Positions 16,748-27,502 of a stretch of DNA of 64,000 nt are shown piece after piece (positions within the stretch are counted from its first letter, which is position 1; each line of letters starts with the position of its first letter). The position numbers and the translations under genes were made by a program. The notes under the pieces were generated by a model. It ran no database searches. It saw only the letters and a program-made list of their open reading frames with translations, and was not told where the DNA came from. This DNA is from Streptomyces fradiae ATCC 10745 = DSM 40063 (GTDB taxonomy: Bacteria; Actinomycetota; Actinomycetes; Streptomycetales; Streptomycetaceae), in contig NZ_CP023696.1 in assembly GCF_008704425.1 (NCBI RefSeq), positions 3,644,501 through 3,708,500 of the forward strand. The letters are read 5' to 3'.

Positions 16748-18238
16748 TCATGCCGGACGGTCGCCGTTCGTGCGCGCTGCACCCGTCTCCTCGGCCAGGC
16801 GGCGGTGCTCGGCGGCCTTGCGCTCGTAGATGTCGGCGAGACGGCGGTGGTGCTCCGGGTCGTCCACCTCGTACACGTCGGGGATGCCGCTCAGGTCGTC
16901 GTCGCGCTCCTCCGCCTCGACCATCGCCTGGTACTTGCGGACGCGCAGCTTCAGCAGCACGGTGGCGAGGAGCGCGGCGATCAGCGAGCCGGCGAGGACG
17001 GCGGCCTTGACCTCGTCGGTCAGCCGGGCGTCGCCCTCGAACGCCAGCTCCCCGATGAGGAGGGAGACGGTGAAGCCGATGCCGGCGAGTGCGGAGACGG
17101 CGAACAGGTCGGCCCAGGCCAGGTCCTCGTTGAGCTTGGCACGGGTGAAGCGGGCGGTGAGCCAGGTGCCGCCGAAGATGCCGACGGTCTTGCCGACGAC
17201 GAGGCCGAGGACCACGCCCAGGGTCTCGGGCTGGGTGAACACATCCCGCATGGCACCGCCGGACACCGCCACACCGGCGGAGAACAGCGCGAACATCGGC
17301 ACGGCGAAACCGGCGGAGAGCGGGCGCACCTGGTGCTCGATGTGCTCGCCCGGGGAGTGCTCCTCGCCCTCGCGGCGGGTGCAGCGCAGCATCAGGCCCA
17401 TGGCGACACCGGCGATGGTGGCGTGGACGCCGCTGTTGTACATCAGGCCCCAGATGGCCAGGGCGAGCGGCACGTAGACGTACCAGCCCCGGACGTTCTG
17501 GCGGAGCAGGAACCAGAAGAGGGCCAGCCCGGCGACGGCCCCGCCGAGCGCGGCGAAGTTCAGGTCGCTGGTGAAGAACACCGCGATGATCAGGATGGCG
17601 AAGAGGTCGTCGACGACGGCGAGGGTGAGCAGGAAGGCGCGGAGCGCCGAGGGCAGCGACGTGCCGATGACGGCCAGCACGGCGAGCGCGAAGGCGATGT
17701 CGGTGGCGGTCGGGACGGCCCAGCCGTCGAGCGAGCCGCCGCTGGTCGTGTTGATCACCACGTAGACGAGGGCCGGCGCGATCATGCCGCAGAGCGCGGC
17801 GACCACGGGGAGCGCCGCCGCCTTCGGGTCGCGCAGCTCACCGGCGACCAGCTCGCGCTTGAGCTCGATGCCGGCGACGAAGAAGAAGATCGCCAGGAGT
17901 CCGTCCGCCGCCCAGTGCTGGAGCGAGAGGTCCAGCCCGAGGGAGGAGGGTCCTATGTGGAAGTCCCGGACCGTCTCGTAGCTGTCGCTCAGCGGGGTGT
18001 TCGCCCAGAGGAGGGCAGCGATGGCGGCGACGAGCAGCAGGACGCCGCCTACGGTCTCGGCGCGCAGGGCGTCCAGTACGAACGTCCGCTCGGGCAGCGG
18101 GAGCCGGGAGAGGACTCTGCGCTCGGTGCCCTTCGTCTCGGTGGTCGCGGGGGCGCCGCCGGTCTTGTCGCTGCCGGGGGAGTGGGGCGTCTTGGGCGCG
18201 GTCACGGGTCGAAGACCTCCGGGGGTGTCGGTGGACAT
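16748..18238 (-). CDS. nhaA: Na+/H+ antiporter NhaA
   Basis: A 496-residue sodium/proton antiporter that exports Na+ or Li+ in exchange for protons. It has the usual twelve-helix pattern. The ion-site residues are visible in TLAVVDDLFAI (the Asp pair equivalent to D163/D164 of the E. coli protein) and in PTATDIAFALAV (the D133 region). A 50-residue hydrophilic N-terminus and a charged C-terminal tail with HHRRLADIYERKAAEHRR are longer than in E. coli but normal for actinobacteria. It starts at ATG 18238. The next gene downstream is the Holin-X gene, 38 bases away, so co-transcription is possible. Confidence 0.95.
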   Translation of the reverse strand: MSTDTPGGLRPVTAPKTPHSPGSDKTGGAPATTETKGTERRVLSRLPLPERTFVLDALRAETVGGVLLLVAAIAALLWANTPLSDSYETVRDFHIGPSSLGLDLSLQHWAADGLLAIFFFVAGIELKRELVAGELRDPKAAALPVVAALCGMIAPALVYVVINTTSGGSLDGWAVPTATDIAFALAVLAVIGTSLPSALRAFLLTLAVVDDLFAILIIAVFFTSDLNFAALGGAVAGLALFWFLLRQNVRGWYVYVPLALAIWGLMYNSGVHATIAGVAMGLMLRCTRREGEEHSPGEHIEHQVRPLSAGFAVPMFALFSAGVAVSGGAMRDVFTQPETLGVVLGLVVGKTVGIFGGTWLTARFTRAKLNEDLAWADLFAVSALAGIGFTVSLLIGELAFEGDARLTDEVKAAVLAGSLIAALLATVLLKLRVRKYQAMVEAEERDDDLSGIPDVYEVDDPEHHRRLADIYERKAAEHRRLAEETGAARTNGDRPA

Positions 18239-18358
18239 GGCTGTTCACATGCCGACCAGACTTCCCGGCGCCCCATTGGATTTTTATCGCTTTGTTGATG
18301 CGACGCACACCTTACAGGCAGGGCGCAAGGACTTATCTGACTATCGTGACTTTACGTG

Positions 18359-18396
18359 CGAAAAGGACACCCGGCACGGTGTGGCCGGGTGTCCTT
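18359..18396 (-). terminator. Intrinsic terminator of acsA
   Basis: Perfect 13-bp arms (18363-18375 and 18384-18396) with an eight-base loop. On the minus strand the hairpin is followed by four T residues. It lies about 185 bases past the acsA stop. Between it and acsA, 18440-18560 is a GC-rich run of CTGCGGGCCTGGCGG-like repeats without a gene. Confidence 0.8.
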
Positions 18397-18579
18397 CGCG
18401 TGCCCCGGGAGGCGCGGTTCAGTCCTGCCGCGCCCGCCGTCTGCCGGCCCCTGCGTGGGCCTGGCGGCCCCTGCGGGCCTGGCGGCCCCCGGAGGGCGCT
18501 GACGGCACACGGGGGGCTGACGGCCCACGGGAGGGCTGACGGGCCCCACGGGGGCTCTCCGTGCTCGCCCGCGTGCGTG

Positions 18580-20550
<1,971 letters not shown>

Positions 20551-20969
20551 GACATCTCCCATTCCCAGGGCGTCCGATGTGTCCCGGCTCATAGCTCACC
20601 AGCCCGACGCGCGGGTGACAAGGGTTTCCAGCGCATTGGTTTAGACCTCTCGGGCGGGTGGCCGAGCCGGGGCGCACCGGTCGGCACGTGCGGTCGGGCG
20701 GCCCCTCCCGTCGTCGGCGCGCGAGCACGGGCCACAGGCCACCCACCCCCACCACGTCCCCGCTCCCCGGCCGGTTCACCGCGCATCCACTCCAACGCCC
20801 GGCCCGCCGCTCCCGTGCCCGCCCTGCGCCCCCACGTCGCGAATCCGCCGGGATTCACCCGGGATGGTGATTAATCCTTCTATACGGCTTGTCATACCGT
20901 CTGTACGCGGGTTCGGGTGCGACGTTGGCGGCGCTCGCACACGAACCTGGCGAAACGGAAGGTCGGCCG
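20551..20969. promoter_or_regulatory. Divergent acsA / lipoprotein promoter region
   Basis: These 419 bases carry no gene. An AT-richer pocket at 20862-20900 contains TTGTCA (20889-20894) and TATACG upstream of the lipoprotein gene, a plausible promoter zone. The rest is GC-rich. Confidence 0.45.
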
Positions 20970-22277
20970 ATGAGGGCTGTCAGGAAGAGGATCACTGTCG
21001 GCGCCGTCGCGGTGGCGCTGATCACCGGGCTCGCGGGATGCGGCGGCTCCGACGAGTCTCCACAGAGCGGCGCCCGAGGCCCGGAGAAGGGCGCCGCCCC
21101 GCCCAAGAGCCCCGTCCGGTTGATCGGCGACGGCTCCACCGCGTACACCGGCGCCCAGCCGGGCCTCGCCAAGCCCACCCGCCTGGCCCCCGGCCAGCGG
21201 CCGCCGCAGTTCGTCGTCTTCTCGTGGGACGGCGCCGGCGAGGACAGCCAGAAGCTGTTCTCCCACTTCCGCGGCGTCGGCAAGAAGTACAACGCGACGA
21301 TGACGTACTTCCTCAGCGGCGTCTACCTGCTGCCGGAGGAGAAGGCCGCCCTCTACAACCCGCCCGGCCACGCCCCCGGCCGTTCCGACATCGGCTTCAA
21401 CGACACCGAGGGCATCCGCGACACCGTGCGGGAGCTGCGCGGCGCGTGGCTGGAGGGCAACGAGGTCGGCACGCACTTCAACGGCCACTTCTGCGGCCCG
21501 CAGGGCGGTGTGGGCACCTGGTCGGTCGAGGACTGGAAGAGCGAGATCGCCCAGGCCAAGTCGTTCGTGAAGAACTGGAAGACCAACTCCGGTCTGGTGA
21601 AGGAGGCGCCGCTCCCCTTCGACTACGACAAGGAGCTGATCGGGGCCCGGACCCCCTGTCTCGAAGGCCGCGAGAACTTCGTGAAGGCCGCGAGCGAACT
21701 CGGCTTCCGCTACGACACCAGCGGCGTCGGCAACCAGGTCTGGCCCAAGAAGAAGGGGTCCCTGTGGGACCTGTCCATGCACCTCGTACCCGTCCCCGGC
21801 CGGGCCTTCGAGACGCTGGCCATGGATTACAACTTCATGGTCAACCAGTCCGGCACCACCACCAAGGGCGACCCCGCCATGCACAAGTTCTGGGGCGACC
21901 AGATGCGGGACGGCCTCATCCAGGCGTTCAACCGCTCCTACCAGGGCAACCGGGCTCCCGTGATCATCGGCAACCACTTCGAGTCCTGGAACGGCGGCAC
22001 GTACATGCGCGCCATTGAGGAAACGATTGCTCACGCCTGTGTGAAGCCCGAGGTCCGCTGTGTGTCGTTCCGTCAGCTCGCGGACTGGCTCGACGTCCAG
22101 GACCCCGACGTACTCGCCAGGCTGCGCACGCTGAAGGTCGGTCAGGCGCCGGCCGAGGGCTGGAACCGCTTCCTCGCGTCCGCGTCCGCGAAGGCGTCCT
22201 CGACGCCCGGCACGACGCCGTCGGACCAGGTGGCAGCCCGCGCCACCCTTCCGTCCGGGACCCGCGAGAACGGCTAG
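20970..22277 (+). CDS. Lipoprotein with polysaccharide-deacetylase-like fold
   Basis: A 435-residue exported lipoprotein. The basic start MRAVRKR, a hydrophobic stretch and the lipobox LAGC (Cys24) give a signal peptidase II site. The mature part resembles NodB-type deacetylases: SWDGAGED supplies the metal aspartate position and GTHFNGHFCG the two histidines, with a late NHFESWNGG segment. These enzymes remove N-acetyl groups from cell-wall or secreted polysaccharides; the substrate here is unknown. ATG 20970 has GGAAGG seven bases upstream. An earlier in-frame start at 20889 would bury the signal peptide. Confidence 0.8.
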   Translation: MRAVRKRITVGAVAVALITGLAGCGGSDESPQSGARGPEKGAAPPKSPVRLIGDGSTAYTGAQPGLAKPTRLAPGQRPPQFVVFSWDGAGEDSQKLFSHFRGVGKKYNATMTYFLSGVYLLPEEKAALYNPPGHAPGRSDIGFNDTEGIRDTVRELRGAWLEGNEVGTHFNGHFCGPQGGVGTWSVEDWKSEIAQAKSFVKNWKTNSGLVKEAPLPFDYDKELIGARTPCLEGRENFVKAASELGFRYDTSGVGNQVWPKKKGSLWDLSMHLVPVPGRAFETLAMDYNFMVNQSGTTTKGDPAMHKFWGDQMRDGLIQAFNRSYQGNRAPVIIGNHFESWNGGTYMRAIEETIAHACVKPEVRCVSFRQLADWLDVQDPDVLARLRTLKVGQAPAEGWNRFLASASAKASSTPGTTPSDQVAARATLPSGTRENG

Positions 22278-22332
22278 CCCCCGCCGCCCCCTCGCCTGCC
22301 GTCTGAGCCGGCCGTCTGCCCCACGCTGCCTG

Positions 22333-22390
22333 CCGCCTCCGGCCCGGTGCCTGCGGCCTCCGGCCCGGTGCCTGCGGCCTGGCGCCTGCG
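22333..22390. repeat. 21-bp direct repeat, about 2.5 copies
   Basis: CCTCCGGCCCGGTGCCTGCGG occurs with a 21-base period just downstream of the lipoprotein gene, in the convergent gap 22278-22552. Confidence 0.6.
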
Positions 22391-22552
22391 TCGCGCCTCG
22401 TTCCCGGTGTGCCGCCCTTCGGTGGAGGCGGCCCGGGGCGGCCGGCCCCGGCGCCAGGCTGCGGGTGTGCGCCGGCCGGCCGGCTCCGGGGCCGGGAGGG
22501 CAGTGGGATGCCGAGGCTCCGCGGGTGCCCAGGCCGCCGGTCTCCCGGAGTG

Positions 22553-23536
22553 TCAGACGGACAGCCGGCCGCGCGACTCCCCCAGGACGAAGCCGGGGTC
22601 GACCTGCGCCGCCAGATCGGCACCCGTCTTCGCGTTGCCCCAGCTCTCGGCGTTCTTCAGGTGGAAGTGCACCATCTGGCGTGTGTACCGCTCCCAGTCG
22701 CGCCGCGCGTACGTCGCGTCCACGGCGTCCCGCAGGACGCGCAGGGCTTCCCGGTTCTCCGGCTCGAGGGCCCCGAACGGGCCGGGGCGCCCCCGCTCCA
22801 GCGCTCGCACCCACTCCGACTGGCCCACCGTCGCCACCAGGTCCTCCCCAGCCGCGTCGCGCAGGAACTCCAGGTCGTCCCGGCTCTGCACCTTGTTGCC
22901 GACGACCTTGACGGTGACGCCGAAGTCCTGTGCGTACCGGGTGTACTGGCGGTAGACCGACACGCCCTTCCGCGTCGGCTCCGCCACGAGGAACGTCATG
23001 TCGAACCTGGTGAACAGCCCCGAGGCGAACGAGTCCGAACCGGCGGTCATGTCGACGACCACGTACTCGTCAGGGCCGTCGACCAGGTGGTTGAGGTACA
23101 GCTCCACCGCGCCGACCTTCGAGTGGTAGCAGGCCACACCCAGATCCGCTTCGGTGAACACCCCCGTCGCCATGATCCGGATCACGCCGCCGTCCAGCCG
23201 CAGCGGACGGGCGCACGCCTCGTACACCGGGTTGTCCTCCCGGACGCGGAGCAGTCGCGAGCCCTCACCGGGGGGCGTCGTCTTGATCATCGTGTCGGTG
23301 GAGCCGATCCGCGGATTCCTGCCGCGCAGGTACTTCTTGATCAGCGGCAGGTGCGCGCCCATGGAGGGCAGCGCCGCGGCCTCGCCCTCGCCGATCCCGA
23401 GCGCTGTGCCAAGGTGCTGGTTGATGTCGGCGTCCACCGCGACCACGGGGGCCTCGGTGCTCGCCAGGTGGCGAATGAAGAGCGAGGACAGCGTCGTCTT
23501 GCCGCTGCCGCCCTTCCCGACGAAAGCGATCTTCAT
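22553..23536 (-). CDS. CooC/MinD-type ATPase
   Basis: A 327-residue P-loop ATPase beginning MKIAFVGKGGSGKTTLSSLF. It has a complete deviant Walker A (KGGSGKTT), VVAVDADINQHLG, and YVVVDMTAGSDSF. This matches the CooC/Fer4-associated and ParA/MinD-like branch of SIMIBI ATPases. CooC itself helps insert nickel into CO dehydrogenase, but no such enzyme is nearby, so the role is open. I chose ATG 23536, with AGGTGA close upstream and TACTGT as a likely -10 eight bases before it. It is divergent from the Fic-like gene across 115 bases. Confidence 0.83.
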   Translation of the reverse strand: MKIAFVGKGGSGKTTLSSLFIRHLASTEAPVVAVDADINQHLGTALGIGEGEAAALPSMGAHLPLIKKYLRGRNPRIGSTDTMIKTTPPGEGSRLLRVREDNPVYEACARPLRLDGGVIRIMATGVFTEADLGVACYHSKVGAVELYLNHLVDGPDEYVVVDMTAGSDSFASGLFTRFDMTFLVAEPTRKGVSVYRQYTRYAQDFGVTVKVVGNKVQSRDDLEFLRDAAGEDLVATVGQSEWVRALERGRPGPFGALEPENREALRVLRDAVDATYARRDWERYTRQMVHFHLKNAESWGNAKTGADLAAQVDPGFVLGESRGRLSV

Positions 23537-23651
23537 GGTCACCTACAGTAGTGGGTCGATCTCGGTGGGTTGTCCATCCCTGCGGTCCGCCCTTATGAGG
23601 AACACCACTCGGGCTGGGTCGGCGCCGCCCGTGCGCGTAGCCTCGCTACTT

Positions 23652-24470
23652 ATGAGTACGCATGCCGCCGACCCGCTGGCCGCCCTCGCCGCCCTGCCGG
23701 GTGTTCCCGACGCCGTGGACTCCGTGCGCAAGGCCGTGGACCGGGTCTACGGGCACCGTGTGATGCGCCGCCGCAGCAACGAGATCTCCTCGGAGGCCGC
23801 CCTGCGCGGCGCCCGAGCCTCGGCCGCGCTGTCCGGTGCCGACTGGGCGCTGGAGGAGGTCCGGAGGCGGACCGACTTCGGCGGGGACCCCGAGGCGCGC
23901 ACCGTCGGCGCGGCGCTCCGGCTCGGCGTCGAGGTCGGCCAGCTGCTCTCCATCTGGCGTCAGTCCCCGCTCCGGGTGCTGGCCAGGCTCCACCTGGTGG
24001 CCGCCGGTGACGCCGCGGACTCGGTGGGGCGCCCGCGCAAGGCCGGCGAGGCGGTCGACGAACCGTTGATCGAGGCGCCCCTGCCCAGCGCCGCCGAGGT
24101 CGCCGCCCGGCTGGACGGCCTCGCCGAACTGGTCGTCGCCGGCACGTCCGCCCCCGCCCTGGTCACCGCGGCCGTGGTGCACGGCGAACTGCTGGCGCTG
24201 CGGCCCTTCACCACGCACAGCGGCCTGGTCGCGCGGTCCGTGGAACGCCTGGTGCTGATCGGCAGCGGACTCGACCCCAAGGCCATCTGCCCGGCCGAGG
24301 TCGGCCATGCCGAGCTGGGCCGCGCCGCCTACGCCGCCGCCTTCGACGGCTACCTGTCCGGGACCCCGCAGGGCATGGCCCAGTGGATCGCGCATTGCGG
24401 TCGTGCGGTGGAGCTGGGAGTACGGGAGTCCACGGCCGTCTGCGAGGCACTCCAGCGCGGCGCCGCCTGA
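23652..24470 (+). CDS. Fic-like protein with a degenerate active site
   Basis: A 272-residue, mostly helical protein. The arrangement resembles a Fic fold: a conserved N-terminal helix (SSEAALRGARASAALSGAD, reminiscent of the inhibitory SxxIEG helix), a middle LVTAAVVHGELLALRPF, then THSGLVARSVERL where HxFx(D/E)GNGRxxR is expected. The catalytic histidine is Arg and the GNGR loop is not conserved, so AMP transfer is unlikely. Old annotations of homologues call it an oxidoreductase, for which I see no support. ATG 23652 follows TAGCCT by eight bases. A hairpin after the gene (24494-24514) probably ends its transcript. Confidence 0.6.
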   Translation: MSTHAADPLAALAALPGVPDAVDSVRKAVDRVYGHRVMRRRSNEISSEAALRGARASAALSGADWALEEVRRRTDFGGDPEARTVGAALRLGVEVGQLLSIWRQSPLRVLARLHLVAAGDAADSVGRPRKAGEAVDEPLIEAPLPSAAEVAARLDGLAELVVAGTSAPALVTAAVVHGELLALRPFTTHSGLVARSVERLVLIGSGLDPKAICPAEVGHAELGRAAYAAAFDGYLSGTPQGMAQWIAHCGRAVELGVRESTAVCEALQRGAA

Positions 24471-24493
24471 CATTTGCCCGCCCCACTCCGGCG

Positions 24494-24514
24494 GCGAGCC
24501 CGAACCGGGCTCGC
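24494..24514 (+). terminator. Hairpin after the Fic-like gene
   Basis: Nine-base perfect arms (GCGAGCCCG / CGGGCTCGC) with a three-base loop, 24 bases past the stop. Confidence 0.6.
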
Positions 24515-24572
24515 GGCATACGCAAGGTCGAGCGCCTGGAAGGGGCTGTCGGAGAGAGCTGCGGAGAGGGTT

Positions 24573-24600
24573 GCGGCGGTACCGGAACCGGTACCGCCGC
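24573..24600. repeat. Perfect 28-base palindrome
   Basis: GCGGCGGTACCGG at 24573 is followed after two bases by its exact complement ending at 24600. It lies alone in the 442-base gap between the convergent Fic-like and HAD genes (24471-24912). The rest of that gap holds no gene. Its last part (24790-24880) is unusually AT-rich for this genome. Confidence 0.7.
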
Positions 24601-24912
24601 TGGCACGTCCGCCGAGTTACCAAGCGTCCTCGATATGTGCCCATCAGGCGGGGGACGTTGCCCTGCCTGGTGCGGCTGGCCCGTAATCGACGGGTCGACG
24701 TCGCGTGGGTGCTCGGCTTCCGTGCGGTGCGGTCCGTGGGGCCGTCTTGCTCAACAGGTGATCCTCGCGGATTGCCTTGGTCTCGCGGGCCGTACCTCCT
24801 TTGTACTACTACAGCCCGTGAAGCGGAAGTCCTCCCTGTAGGTCTTTACTTTTGCCTTCAAATACGGACATCTCGGGGTGGTGCGCCGACTCTGCCGACG
24901 CCTCTCGACGTC

Positions 24913-25812
24913 TCAGGCGGCCGGTGCCGGCTTGGTAGAGGTCGATCCGCCCAGTGCCGATCCGCCCAGTGTCGGTCTGGCCAGGGCCGGCTGGCGGCGC
25001 CGGCTCGCGTACCAGACGAGCCCCGCCGTCGCCGCCGCGGCCCCGATCGCGGCAGCCGCCATCAGCGCCGGACGCGGCGGCATCCGGAACGACGGCACCC
25101 GCTGCTTCAGCCGGACGGGCCGGTCGAAGACCAGGATCGGCCACTCCCGTGCCACGGCCTCCCGGCGCAGCGCCCGGTCGGGGTTGACCGCGTACGGGTG
25201 GCCGACGGCCTCCAGCATCGGCAGGTCGGTCGCCGAGTCGCTGTACGCGAAGCAGCGCGACAGGTCGTACCCCTCGGAGGCGGCGAGCTCTCGGACCGCC
25301 TCCGCCTTGGTGGGGCCGTACGCGTAGTACCCGATCTCCCCGGTGAAGCAGCCGTCCTCGCCCACGACCATGCGGGTGGCGACCACGCGGTCCGCTCCCA
25401 GCATTTCGCCGATCGGCTCCACGACCTCGGCGCCGGACGTCGAGACGATCACCACGTCCCGTCCGGCGGCGTGGTGTTCCTCGATGAGTGAGGCCGCCTC
25501 GTCGTAGATGATCGGGTCGATCAGCTCGTGCAGCGTCTCGGCGACCAGCTCCTTGACCTGCTGGACGTTCCAGCCCTTGCAGAGCCTGGAGAGGTACGCG
25601 CGCATCCGTTCCATCTGGTCGTGGTCGGCGCCGCCCACGAGGAAGACGAACTGGGTGTACGCGGTGCGCAGTGCGTCGCGGCGGTTGATCAGGCCGCCTT
25701 GGTAGAAGGACTTGCCGAAGGTCAGCGTCGAGGACTTCGCAATGACCGTCTTGTCCAGGTCGAAGAAGGCCGCCGTTCGGGGCGAGGAGTGGTTTTCCAC
25801 GAGCCAGAGCAT
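24913..25812 (-). CDS. HAD-IB family phosphatase with C-terminal membrane anchor
   Basis: A 299-residue HAD hydrolase. Motif I is FFDLDKTV (nucleophile Asp), motif II VIVSTSG, motif III has the lysine in GPTKAEA, and motif IV is YSDSATDLPML. The helical cap (FGKSFYQGGLINRRDALRTAYTQFVFLVGG) fits subfamily IB, close to phosphoserine-phosphatase-like proteins. A hydrophobic helix near residues 245-265 followed by RRR suggests membrane attachment. It is divergent from the tad operon; mycobacterial Rv3661 has the same position. A link to the pilus genes is suggested only by this conserved neighbourhood. Confidence 0.85.
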   Translation of the reverse strand: MLWLVENHSSPRTAAFFDLDKTVIAKSSTLTFGKSFYQGGLINRRDALRTAYTQFVFLVGGADHDQMERMRAYLSRLCKGWNVQQVKELVAETLHELIDPIIYDEAASLIEEHHAAGRDVVIVSTSGAEVVEPIGEMLGADRVVATRMVVGEDGCFTGEIGYYAYGPTKAEAVRELAASEGYDLSRCFAYSDSATDLPMLEAVGHPYAVNPDRALRREAVAREWPILVFDRPVRLKQRVPSFRMPPRPALMAAAAIGAAAATAGLVWYASRRRQPALARPTLGGSALGGSTSTKPAPAA

Positions 25813-25948
25813 AGGTGCCCGCCATTCGGCGTACGCTGGCGCGTGTGGGTTTGCCTGAGAGGGCTCTCGGGTACACCATGGAAGTCACGGATCGTTCGCG
25901 ACCGTGCTAACCCGGACCGGCTCCTCCCCCCCCCGAGTCGGCCGGATA

Positions 25949-25983
25949 GACGACCCCCGCTCTCCCCCCCGGCGGGGGTCGTC
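25949..25983. terminator. Orphan terminator-like hairpin in a divergent gap
   Basis: Twelve-base perfect arms (25949-25960, 25972-25983) with an eleven-base C-rich loop. It sits in the 586-base gap between the divergent HAD and tadZ-like genes, where no annotated gene needs a terminator. Runs of nine and seven C residues flank it. Confidence 0.5.
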
Positions 25984-26139
25984 GCATGTCCGGATGGGTT
26001 TGCGCCTCTCGCGCCCGCCTTCTTCCCCTCATCGCGACTCCTCCTGTCGTGTCGTCGGCGCCGCCTGAGCGCTGCGCCTTTCCTCACTCAGAGTAGTCGA
26101 AGTGCTGCGCTGCGGAAGTCGCCGGTTCGGGTGATCGAG

Positions 26140-26166
26140 TTATTCACAAGCCGGGGCTTGTCCACA
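26140..26166. promoter_or_regulatory. Two DnaA-box-like 9-mers enclosing a small palindrome
   Basis: TTATTCACA (26140-26148) and TTGTCCACA (26158-26166, the preferred Streptomyces DnaA box) lie nine bases apart. Between and overlapping them is the palindrome ACAAGCC-GG-GGCTTGT (26146-26161). They are about 235 bases upstream of the tad operon start. Confidence 0.45.
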
Positions 26167-26398
26167 GTTTTCGAGCAAGATCCGCATGATTTCCGGAACC
26201 CCGGCACGGTGATTCCCACGCGGACCCGTGAGCGGAATCCGAGGATCTCCGGTCGCGCCGATGCGAACGCGGCCCGGTGCCCGTGCACCGAAAGCCGCAC
26301 GCGCCTTGTGGATGGCACCTGTGCGCGACACGCGAGGGAAGCGCGGACACGGCGCCCAGACCGGTGCCGCCGCGAAGCGGAAGAAGGGGGCCAAGACC

Positions 26399-27502
26399 AT
26401 GGAAGGACCCAGCGACGACTCCGGCACGCCGGCCGTGGAGAGCCCGCGGCCGGTACCGCTGATCGTGACCGAGGACCTCGAGCTCCTCGACGACCTGCTC
26501 AGACTGTGCGCCGCCGCGGGCTGCCGGCCCGTGGTGCACGCGGCCCCGCCCGACCGCGGAGCCGAGTGGGACGCGGCGCCGCTCGTCATCGTCGGCGATG
26601 ACGCCGTCGCGCGTTGCCGGGGGCTGACGCGCAGGTCGGGCGTGGTGCTCGTCGGACGCGACCAGGACGATGCCGGGGTGTGGCGGCACGCGGTCGAGAT
26701 CGGCGCCGACTGCGTCCTGCGGCTGCCCGACGCGGAGAGCTGGCTCGTCGACCGGATCGCCGACGTGGTCGAGGGCTCGGGGCGGCAGGCCCTCACCGTG
26801 GGGGTTCTGGGGGGCCGGGGCGGTGCCGGAGCCTCCACCCTGGCCTGCGCGCTGGCGGTGAGCGCGGCGCGCGGCGGGCACCGCACGATGCTGGTCGACG
26901 GCGACCCGCTCGGCGGCGGGCTCGACGTGCTCCTCGGAGCCGAGCGGGAAGAGGGGTTGCGGTGGCCTGACCTCGCCGCGTCCAAGGGACGGGTCGCCGC
27001 AGCCGCTCTCGAGGAGTCGCTGCCCGCTCCGCGCGGGCTGCGCCTCCTGAGCTGGGGCCGGGGTGACGCGGCCGCTCTCCCGCCGGAGGCCATGCGGTCG
27101 GTGCTCGCGGCGGCCCGCCGGCGCGGTGGTGTCGTCGTGGTGGACCTGCCCCGCCGCATGGACGACGCCACCGTCGAGGCGCTGGCCCAGGTCGACATGG
27201 GACTGCTGATCGTGCCGGCGGAGCTGAGGGCGGTCGCCGCGGCCAGGAAGGTGGCGTCCACGGCGGGCATGGTCCTCGACGACCTCCGCGTGGTCGTGCG
27301 CGGCCCGTACGCCACGGGGATGGACGAGTCCTGGGTCGCGCGGGTTCTCGGGCTCCAGCTCGCCGGCGAGGTGCCGGAGGATCCGCGGCTGCCGGTGTCC
27401 CTGGACAGCGGCGCTCCGCCAGGCGCCAGCCCGTCCGGGCCCCTGGGGCGGTTCTGCTCCGCCTTCTGGGAGCGGGTGCTCGTTCCGGGGGTCACGCCAT
27501 GA
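26399..27502 (+). CDS. TadZ/CpaE-like localisation ATPase
   Basis: A 367-residue protein. It has an N-terminal receiver-like region and a C-terminal MinD/ParA domain starting TVGVLGGRGGAGASTLACAL, with DGDPLGGGLDVLLG and VVVDLPRRMDD. In the P-loop the catalytic lysine is replaced by alanine (GGAGAST) and the signature lysine by arginine. ATP hydrolysis is therefore doubtful, as in some TadZ pseudo-ATPases. It should place the secretion machinery at a cell site. Homologues are labelled septum-site-determining protein (Ssd, Rv3660c). ATG 26399 follows GAAGGGGG; longer in-frame starts exist at 26312 and 26228. The stop overlaps tadA by four bases. Confidence 0.82.
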   Translation: MEGPSDDSGTPAVESPRPVPLIVTEDLELLDDLLRLCAAAGCRPVVHAAPPDRGAEWDAAPLVIVGDDAVARCRGLTRRSGVVLVGRDQDDAGVWRHAVEIGADCVLRLPDAESWLVDRIADVVEGSGRQALTVGVLGGRGGAGASTLACALAVSAARGGHRTMLVDGDPLGGGLDVLLGAEREEGLRWPDLAASKGRVAAAALEESLPAPRGLRLLSWGRGDAAALPPEAMRSVLAAARRRGGVVVVDLPRRMDDATVEALAQVDMGLLIVPAELRAVAAARKVASTAGMVLDDLRVVVRGPYATGMDESWVARVLGLQLAGEVPEDPRLPVSLDSGAPPGASPSGPLGRFCSAFWERVLVPGVTP

